Positions 6,792-11,449 of a DNA stretch of 11,449 bases are shown in pieces. Both the position numbers and the translations under genes were made by a program. The stretch is from RGDT01 sp964630925 (GTDB lineage Bacteria; Planctomycetota; Planctomycetia; Gemmatales; Gemmataceae). Each line of letters begins with the position of its first letter. Position 1 is the first letter of the stretch. A model generated the notes under the pieces. The model ran no database searches. It was given only the letters and a program-made list of their open reading frames with translations, and was not told the origin of the DNA. The stretch is taken from contig CAZVZK010000233.1 of the NCBI GenBank assembly GCA_964630925.1, forward strand, positions 1-11,449, written 5' to 3'.

Positions 6792-8684
6792 TCAGCCCAC
6801 GGCGGCGCCCACCTTGGCCCGCGCCGCCGCGGCGACCCCCTTCGCGTCCAGGCCCAGCTCGGCCAACTGCTCACTCCGCTCCGCGTGCATCACGAAATGG
6901 TCCGGCAGCCCCAGCCGCACCACGCGCGAGGCGTCCACGCCCGCCGCGTTGGCCGCCTCCAGCACCGCGCTGCCGAATCCGCCCTCCAGCGCCCCCTCCT
7001 CCACCGTCACGACCACGGCGCCCGACGCCACGGCCCCGACGATCACCTCGCGGTCCAGCGGCTTGCAGAAGCGGGCGTTCACCACGCCCACCGACAGCCC
7101 CTCCGCCGCCAGCTCGTCGGCGGCCTTGACGCAGTTGGAGAGCAGAGTGCCGAACGCGACCAGCACCACGTCGGCCCCCTCGCGGATGACCTCCGCCTTG
7201 CCCAGCTCGATGGGCGCCGGCGTGCGCGGGATCCGCTCCAGGTTCGCCTTCGGGTAGCGGATGCCGACGGGCGACGGGTGCGCCAGCGCGAAGGCAAGCA
7301 GCGGCGCCGCGTCGGCCTCGTCGCCCGGCGCCGTCACGACCATGTTCGGGAACATCCGCATGTACGGGATGTCGTACGCCCCGTGGTGCGTCGGCCCGTC
7401 GGGGCCGGTCAGGCCCGCCCGGTCCATCGTGAACACCACCGGCAGGTTCTGCAGCGACACCTCCTGGAAGATCTGGTCGAACGACCTCTGCAGGAACGTC
7501 GAATAGATGTCCACGATGGGACGCGCCCCCGCCTTGGCCATGCCGGCGGCGAAGGCCACGGCGTGCGACTCGCAGATGCCCACGTCGAAGAAGCGGTCCG
7601 GGAAGTCGTCGCGCACCTTCTCCAGTTTGTTCCCCTGGCACATGGCCGCCGTGATGACGCTCACGCGCGGGTCGGACTGCATCGCGTGGTGGATCGCCTG
7701 CGAGAACACGTCCGTGTAGGCCCGCGAGCCGCCCTTGCGCAGCGCCAGCACGGACCGCCCCGGCCCGACCTCCTCGAACACCGGCGGGGTGTGGTACTTC
7801 ACCGGGTCGGCGCACGCCTCGGGCACCCCCTTGCCCTTCTGCGTCAGGACGTGCAGCAGGACCGGGCCCTCCTGGTCCTTCACGTCGCGCAGCCAGCGGC
7901 GCAGCCCGTGCAGGTCGTGCCCGTCTACCGGCCCGATGTAGCGGAAGCCCAGCTCCTCGAACAACACGCCGCCCGAGAAGAACGCCTTCACCCCGTCCTT
8001 GAGCTGCTCGATGGCCTGCGTCGCCAGCCCGCCCACCAGCGGGATGTTCTTGAGCCACTCGCGGATGTGCTTCTTCGACTGCTGGTAGAAGTTGCTGAGG
8101 CGCGTGCGATCGAGCATCGACGCCAGCGCGCCCACGCGCGGGCAGATCGACATCTCGTTGTCGTTGAGGATGACCAGGAAGTTCTTCTTCAGCCCCCCGG
8201 CGTTGTTCAGCGCCTCGAACACCACGCCCGACGGCAGGGCGCCGTCGCCCACCACCGCCACCGAGTAACGGCCATCCTCGCCCATCACGCCGTCGCCGGC
8301 CTTCAGGCCGAGCGCCGTGGACACGGAGCAGCCGGCGTGGCCGGTCATGAACAGGTCGTAGGGGCTCTCGTGCGGGTTGGGGTAGCCCATGAGGCCGCCG
8401 CGCGTACGGATGGTGTCGAACTGGGCGTGCCGGCCCGTGAGGAGCTTGTGCGGGTAGATCTGGTGGCCCGTGTCCCAGATGAGCCTGTCCTTGCTGAAGT
8501 CGAACGTCAGGTGCAGGGCGATGGCCAGCTCGACGACGCCGAGGTTGCTGGCGAAGTGGGCGGGGCGCAGCGTAAGCGCCCGCACCAGCTCGTCGCGGAT
8601 CTCCTGGGCCAGCCGGTCGAGCTGGCCGTCGGACAGCGCGTGCAGATCCTTCGGCGACGCGATCCGGGGGAGGATGGGGGTCAT
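6792..8684 (-). CDS. dxs: 1-Deoxy-D-xylulose-5-phosphate synthase
   Basis: Thiamine-diphosphate enzyme of 630 residues joining pyruvate and glyceraldehyde 3-phosphate to DXP, the first step of the MEP isoprenoid pathway. Key sites are present: His43 in PAHFASNLGVVEL; GDG (146-148) with the metal ligands Asp147 and Asn176 in LNDNEMSI; catalytic Glu372 in DVGICESHA; DRAG (421-424); and GPDGPTHHG (427-435). The C-terminal transketolase-like domain runs to the end, near the E. coli length of 620. Several usually conserved positions differ: GHAGCS for GHSS-type (115-120), GALPSG for GALTGG (148-153), and CESHA for AEQHA (371-375). The ATG has AGAGGA about 8 nt upstream. It follows ispA by 68 nt, a gap holding a strong hairpin, and is probably co-transcribed with it. 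Identification is secure; the motif shifts may mark a planctomycete sub-branch. Confidence 0.97.
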   Translation of the reverse strand: MTPILPRIASPKDLHALSDGQLDRLAQEIRDELVRALTLRPAHFASNLGVVELAIALHLTFDFSKDRLIWDTGHQIYPHKLLTGRHAQFDTIRTRGGLMGYPNPHESPYDLFMTGHAGCSVSTALGLKAGDGVMGEDGRYSVAVVGDGALPSGVVFEALNNAGGLKKNFLVILNDNEMSICPRVGALASMLDRTRLSNFYQQSKKHIREWLKNIPLVGGLATQAIEQLKDGVKAFFSGGVLFEELGFRYIGPVDGHDLHGLRRWLRDVKDQEGPVLLHVLTQKGKGVPEACADPVKYHTPPVFEEVGPGRSVLALRKGGSRAYTDVFSQAIHHAMQSDPRVSVITAAMCQGNKLEKVRDDFPDRFFDVGICESHAVAFAAGMAKAGARPIVDIYSTFLQRSFDQIFQEVSLQNLPVVFTMDRAGLTGPDGPTHHGAYDIPYMRMFPNMVVTAPGDEADAAPLLAFALAHPSPVGIRYPKANLERIPRTPAPIELGKAEVIREGADVVLVAFGTLLSNCVKAADELAAEGLSVGVVNARFCKPLDREVIVGAVASGAVVVTVEEGALEGGFGSAVLEAANAAGVDASRVVRLGLPDHFVMHAERSEQLAELGLDAKGVAAAARAKVGAAVG

Positions 8685-8713
8685 GGCGTCAATCCTCTGC
8701 CGTTGCCAGGGGC

Positions 8714-8742
8714 GGGGGGGAGTGGGCGAAGCCCTCCCCCCC
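8714..8742. repeat. 9-bp GC hairpin between ispA and dxs
   Basis: GGGGGGGAG (8714-8722) is the exact reverse complement of CTCCCCCCC (8734-8742), with an 11-nt loop. An alternative fold adds GGGC (8724-8727) with GCCC (8731-8734) around a GAA loop. The hairpin lies in the 68-nt gap, some 30 nt before the dxs start. No T run follows, so it is more likely an RNA processing, stability or attenuation structure than a full terminator (inference). Confidence 0.55.
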
Positions 8743-8752
8743 AGATGATGGT

Positions 8753-9661
8753 TCAGCGGTCACGGGTCAGGACGAATGTCATGAGATCATGCAATCGGGA
8801 TGCCGCGGGCCCGAGCGGCTTGAGCTGGTCGCGGGCCTCGCGGCCCAGCGCCTCGGCCCTGGCCCGGCTCTCCTCGACGCCGAGCAGGCCGGGGTAGGTC
8901 AGCTTATTGCGCCCCGCGTCCTTGCCGGCCTTCTTGCCCATGCGGCGGGCGTCGCCGGTGGCGTCGAGGAGGTCGTCCGTGATCTGGAACGCCAGCCCGA
9001 GGCAGCGCCCGTACCGGTCGAGCCTGTCGAGCAGACCCGCGGGCGGCCCCTCGGGGGCGTGGGCGTGCGCCGCCCGCGTGCCCAGCCGCATGCAGGCGCG
9101 GAACAGGGCGCCCGTCTTGCGCAGGTGGACGTGCTCCAGCGCCTCGACGGTGCGTTCCGCCGCCCGCCCGCTCTCCATCGCCAGGTCGTCGGCCTGCCCG
9201 CCGACCATGCCGGCGGGGCCGGCGGCGCGGGCGAGGTCGGCGCACATCGCCGCGGCGCAGGCGCCCGGGAAGCCCTCGGCCACGGTCTGGAAAGCCAGCG
9301 TCAAGAGAGCGTCCCCCGCGAGGATGGCCGTCGCCTCGCCGAACTTGATGTGGCAGGTCGGCAGTCCGCGGCGCAGGTCGTCGTCGTCCATCGCCGGCAG
9401 GTCGTCGTGGATGAGCGAGTAGACATGCACCATCTCCGCCGCCGCGGCGGCCGGCCAGGCCGCCTCATCCTGGGAACCGCACGCCCCGGCGGCGAGCAAC
9501 ACGAGGAGCGGGCGCAGACGCTTGCCGGGGGCGAGGAGGCTGTACCGCATCGCCTCCAGCAGGTCGGCGGGCACGCCGGGGGCGGGGCGCAGGCCGTCGT
9601 CGAGCCGGGCGTCGATGGCGGCGCGGCGCTCGCTCAGGAAGTCGGCGAAGGACGGAGGCAT
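8753..9661 (-). CDS. ispA: Farnesyl diphosphate synthase, IspA-type polyprenyl synthetase
   Basis: Cytoplasmic trans-prenyltransferase of 302 residues condensing DMAPP and IPP, most likely to the C15 product farnesyl diphosphate. GKRLRP (46-51) binds the diphosphate; the first Asp-rich motif is DDLPAMD (86-92) in the bacterial four-spacer form; the second is DDLLD (229-233). Tyr81, five residues before the first motif, is the residue known to limit chain length in bacterial farnesyl synthases. The stretch YSLIHDDLPAMDDDDLRRGL (81-100) is close to E. coli IspA, so geranylgeranyl synthesis is less likely. No good Shine-Dalgarno precedes the ATG. The gene has its own predicted promoter in the 68-nt gap after xseB and is followed by dxs, so the two isoprenoid genes may form a transcription unit. 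Some Gemmataceae make sterols, a possible sink for the product (inference). Confidence 0.94.
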   Translation of the reverse strand: MPPSFADFLSERRAAIDARLDDGLRPAPGVPADLLEAMRYSLLAPGKRLRPLLVLLAAGACGSQDEAAWPAAAAAEMVHVYSLIHDDLPAMDDDDLRRGLPTCHIKFGEATAILAGDALLTLAFQTVAEGFPGACAAAMCADLARAAGPAGMVGGQADDLAMESGRAAERTVEALEHVHLRKTGALFRACMRLGTRAAHAHAPEGPPAGLLDRLDRYGRCLGLAFQITDDLLDATGDARRMGKKAGKDAGRNKLTYPGLLGVEESRARAEALGREARDQLKPLGPAASRLHDLMTFVLTRDR

Positions 9662-9691
9662 CGCTGGCCCGCGTGTTGGGGACTTTCGGCG

Positions 9692-9721
9692 AATATAGCA
9701 TCATCCGCGCAAACGGGGCAA
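9692..9721 (-). promoter_or_regulatory. Promoter for ispA (and probably dxs)
   Basis: On the minus strand TTGCCC (9716-9721) and TATATT (9692-9697) are separated by 18 nt. TG two bases before the -10 hexamer gives an extended -10 (TGC TATATT). The region is a clear A+T-rich dip in the gap between xseB and ispA. Transcription would begin near 9685, leaving a leader of about 24 nt. Confidence 0.6.
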
Positions 9722-9729
9722 CGGGAGAT

Positions 9730-10086
9730 CTACTCGCCGAACAACCCGCCGCCCGTCGCCGTGCGTTTACTCGCCCGCTTGCGGGTGGGCACCGGGGGGT
9801 CTGTGGGGGGCTCGCCCTCCGCTCGGATGGGCCCACCCACCTGATCCGCCGTCGCCTGGTGCGCGAACGGGGCAGTGTCCGGCGTGCCGTCCTCGGCGAG
9901 GCCAGTAAGGACGAGGATACGCTGTTCGGCGTCGCGCAGCCTGCCGTGGCACTCGCGGACGAGGCCGACCCCAGATTCATAGCGTGCCAGGGCCTCGTCG
10001 AGGCCGAGATTCCCGGCCTCCAGGTCGCGGACGATCTTCTCCAGCTCGGCGAGTGCCTCCTCGAACGGACGCCCCTCTTCACCCAT
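9730..10086 (-). CDS. xseB: Exodeoxyribonuclease VII small subunit
   Basis: Small subunit of exonuclease VII, a cytoplasmic nuclease that degrades single-stranded DNA with XseA. The 118-residue product starts MGEEGRPFEEALAELEKI; the ATG at 10086 is chosen for GGAGG 6 nt upstream and for the family-like start, over an in-frame start at 10116. The typical helical hairpin spans about residues 7-62: FEEALAELEKIVRDLEAG, then LGLDEALARYESGV, then RLRDAEQRIL. Family members are usually about 70-90 residues; here a tail of roughly 50 residues rich in Pro, Thr, Lys and Arg follows and is probably disordered. It overlaps the xseA stop by 8 nt, implying coupled translation and balanced production of the two subunits. 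Confidence 0.93.
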   Translation of the reverse strand: MGEEGRPFEEALAELEKIVRDLEAGNLGLDEALARYESGVGLVRECHGRLRDAEQRILVLTGLAEDGTPDTAPFAHQATADQVGGPIRAEGEPPTDPPVPTRKRASKRTATGGGLFGE

Positions 10087-11230
10087 GACCGCCCTCCACG
10101 ACGCTCGACAACACACCGCGCCCGAGGCGCGTCACGATCCGGTCCCCCGGCTTCACGTCCGCCGCATCACGGACGACCTGGCCTTCGGTGAGGGTGATGC
10201 TGTAGCCGCGCGACAGCACCGCCAGCGGGCTGAGCGCCTCCAGCCGCCCGGCGGCAGACTCCAGCCGCGACCTGCCACCCTCGGCGCGGGTGTCGGCGCC
10301 CCGCTTCAGTCGGGCGTCGATCTGGGCGAGCCGGGCCTTCGCGATCTGGACGGTGCGGGCCAAAGCCGAGCCCAGCCGCGCGCGGTGGGTCTCGAACGCC
10401 TGGAGCATCTCCGCGCGGTCGGGGACCGCCCGCTGGGCGGAGTCCGTGGGCGTCAACGCCCGCCGGTCGGCGACGAGGTCGGCGATGGTCAGGTCGTCCT
10501 CGTGCCCGATGCCCGTGATGACGGGGATCGCCGAGCGGTGGATGGCGTGGGCGACCGGCTCCTCGTTGAACGCCCACAGGTCTTCGAGGCTGCCGCCCCC
10601 CCGCGCGATCAGGATCACGTCGATGGGGAGCGTCCCCGTGACCCGGTTGAGCAGGTCGAGGCCGGCGGCCACCTCGGTGGCGGCGCCGTCACCCTGGACG
10701 CGGACGGGGCAGACCAGCACCTCGGCGGCGGGCCAGCGGCGGGCGAGCGTCTCCAGCACGTCGCGCACGGCGGAGCCGGTGGAGCTGCTGAGCAGGCCGA
10801 TGCGGCGTGGGACGGCGGGGAGGGGCTTCTTGCGGCGAGGCTCGAAGTAGCCGGCGAGGGAGAGCTTCTCCTTGAGCTGGCGGAAGGCCAGCTCGAGCGG
10901 GCCGATGCCTTTGGGGTGGACCTCCTCGGCGAGGAGGTTGTACTCGCCGCGCTGGGCGTAGACGGAGAGCCGCCCGCGGATGATGACGCGTTGGCCGTCG
11001 CGCAGGTCGAAGCGCAGGCGCAGGGCGACGCCGCGGTAGACGACGGTGCGGAGGGGCGACTCCTCGTCCTTGAGGGTGAGGTAGACGTGCCCGGAGGCGG
11101 GGCGTGCGAGGTTGGACACCTCGCCCTCGACCCAGATGTCGGTGAGGGTCTGTTCGAGGAGGTGCTTGACGACGCGCGTGACCTCGCCGACGGTGAGGAC
11201 GCGCGTGCCGGGCGGGATGGTGGCGGGCAT
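10079..11230 (-). CDS. xseA: Exodeoxyribonuclease VII large subunit
   Basis: Catalytic subunit of exonuclease VII, acting on single-stranded DNA in repair and recombination. An N-terminal OB-fold covers about residues 10-105 (WVEGEVSNLARPASGHVYLT). The nuclease core follows, with RIGLLSSSTGSAVRDVLE (143-160), PVRVQGDGAA (175-184), ARGGGSLEDLWAFNEE (209-224) and ITGIGHEDDLTIADLVADRR (238-257). Asp157, Arg210, His243 and Asp246 match the E. coli catalytic residues Asp155, Arg205, His238 and Asp241. The end, LSPLAVLSRGYSI onward, is the usual C-terminal cap. At 383 residues it is shorter than E. coli XseA (456), mainly because the long helical region before the cap is reduced. The usual GHETD appears as GHEDD. 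The ATG at 11230 has a modest AAGGG site about 10 nt upstream and a predicted promoter just beyond. Confidence 0.96.
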   Translation of the reverse strand: MPATIPPGTRVLTVGEVTRVVKHLLEQTLTDIWVEGEVSNLARPASGHVYLTLKDEESPLRTVVYRGVALRLRFDLRDGQRVIIRGRLSVYAQRGEYNLLAEEVHPKGIGPLELAFRQLKEKLSLAGYFEPRRKKPLPAVPRRIGLLSSSTGSAVRDVLETLARRWPAAEVLVCPVRVQGDGAATEVAAGLDLLNRVTGTLPIDVILIARGGGSLEDLWAFNEEPVAHAIHRSAIPVITGIGHEDDLTIADLVADRRALTPTDSAQRAVPDRAEMLQAFETHRARLGSALARTVQIAKARLAQIDARLKRGADTRAEGGRSRLESAAGRLEALSPLAVLSRGYSITLTEGQVVRDAADVKPGDRIVTRLGRGVLSSVVEGGHG

Positions 11231-11249
11231 TCATCGTGGCCCTTGGGTG

Positions 11250-11283
11250 CCGGTGAGAGGTGTAGCATACACCAGTTCACCGG
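11250..11283. promoter_or_regulatory. Nested palindrome over the xseA promoter, possible operator
   Basis: Two perfect inverted repeats share one centre. Inner: GGTGTA (11259-11264) and TACACC (11268-11273) around GCA. Outer: CCGGTGA (11250-11256) and TCACCGG (11277-11283), with only GA and AGT between inner and outer arms. The centre covers the predicted -10 box. This is what a repressor operator for a dimeric regulator can look like. If transcription instead starts farther upstream, the same bases form a 13-bp leader hairpin 20 nt before the xseA ATG. Confidence 0.5.
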
Positions 11284-11293
11284 CTCCGGGCAA
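11264..11293 (-). promoter_or_regulatory. Promoter for xseA-xseB
   Basis: On the minus strand TTGCCC (11288-11293) and TATGCT (11264-11269) are 18 nt apart, with a TG one base before the -10 position (TGTATGCT). Box sequence and spacer length match the promoter predicted for ispA. Transcription would start near 11257, giving a leader of about 26 nt. The overlap with a nested palindrome suggests that the promoter may be regulated. Confidence 0.5.
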
Positions 11294-11449
11294 GGCGAGC
11301 CGCGGCCAGACGAGGTGTCGGTGTCTCCGGCAAGTCTTCCCCCACTCTCCTCGCCACACAGGCGTCAGGGTACAATCCCAAAGGTAACCGCTCTGGCGGG
11401 TGTGGGAATGAGACGGAAGTAGACGTGTGGTGTGGCCGGGTGGGGCGAA

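Noticed and set aside
4716..8897. A 1393-codon open frame on the plus strand
   Set aside because: It runs antisense across several well-supported genes. In such GC-rich DNA opposite frames lack stops by composition; the translation is rich in Arg, His, Val and Asp with no recognisable domain.
11371..11376. TACAAT on the plus strand as a divergent promoter
   Set aside because: No matching -35 box upstream and no plus-strand gene visible before the window ends; the ATG at 11409 opens only four codons.
10085..11422. Plus-strand open frame of 445 codons opposite xseA
   Set aside because: Antisense shadow of xseA, whose catalytic residues are all present.
11365..11448. C-terminal end of a further minus-strand gene entering from the right edge
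   Set aside because: A 27-codon stop-free stretch ends at a TGA here, but it has no recognisable sequence and is too short to support.

Overview
The window looks like chromosomal DNA from a planctomycete, most likely a member of the Gemmataceae. The basis is the very high G+C, a secreted PQQ-propeller protein whose mature end starts DWPQWRG, a small PFTPF-type protein and a small secreted protein of a sort I associate with that group, and loose gene packing with short intergenic gaps. The organism is inferred from gene content; no rRNA or other marker is present. All ten genes lie on the minus strand, so transcription runs from high to low coordinates.

Right part (about 11290 down to 6467): a predicted promoter embedded in a nested palindrome, then xseA and xseB (exonuclease VII large and small subunits, overlapping by 8 nt). 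Next come a second predicted promoter, ispA (farnesyl diphosphate synthase), a GC hairpin, dxs (DXP synthase, first step of the MEP isoprenoid pathway) and a small planctomycete-type protein of unknown function. Dxs and IspA act at the entry and near the end of short-chain isoprenoid synthesis; XseA and XseB form one nuclease.

Middle part (6422 down to 3593): a small secreted protein of unknown function, a secreted PQQ-like beta-propeller protein, a 136-nt gap carrying repeats of an 8-nt motif and one hairpin, and nadK (NAD kinase). The order xseA-xseB-ispA-dxs-nadK resembles an old bacterial cluster known from Bacillus-type genomes, here split by three lineage-specific genes.

Left part (3565 down to the left edge): an ABC-2 type permease with no ATPase gene beside it, then, behind its own extended -10 promoter, an ABC exporter half-transporter cut by the window edge. 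Its membrane domain looks normal apart from a long non-cytoplasmic insert after the first helix. Its nucleotide-binding domain has lost nearly every ATP-site motif (Walker A, Q-loop, signature, Walker B Asp) while keeping the reading frame, fold-like sequence, Walker A Lys, catalytic Glu and H-loop His. This pseudo-ATPase is the most unusual item here. I see no CRISPR array, tRNA, rRNA, insertion sequence or prophage. No gene-free stretch exceeds about 220 bases.
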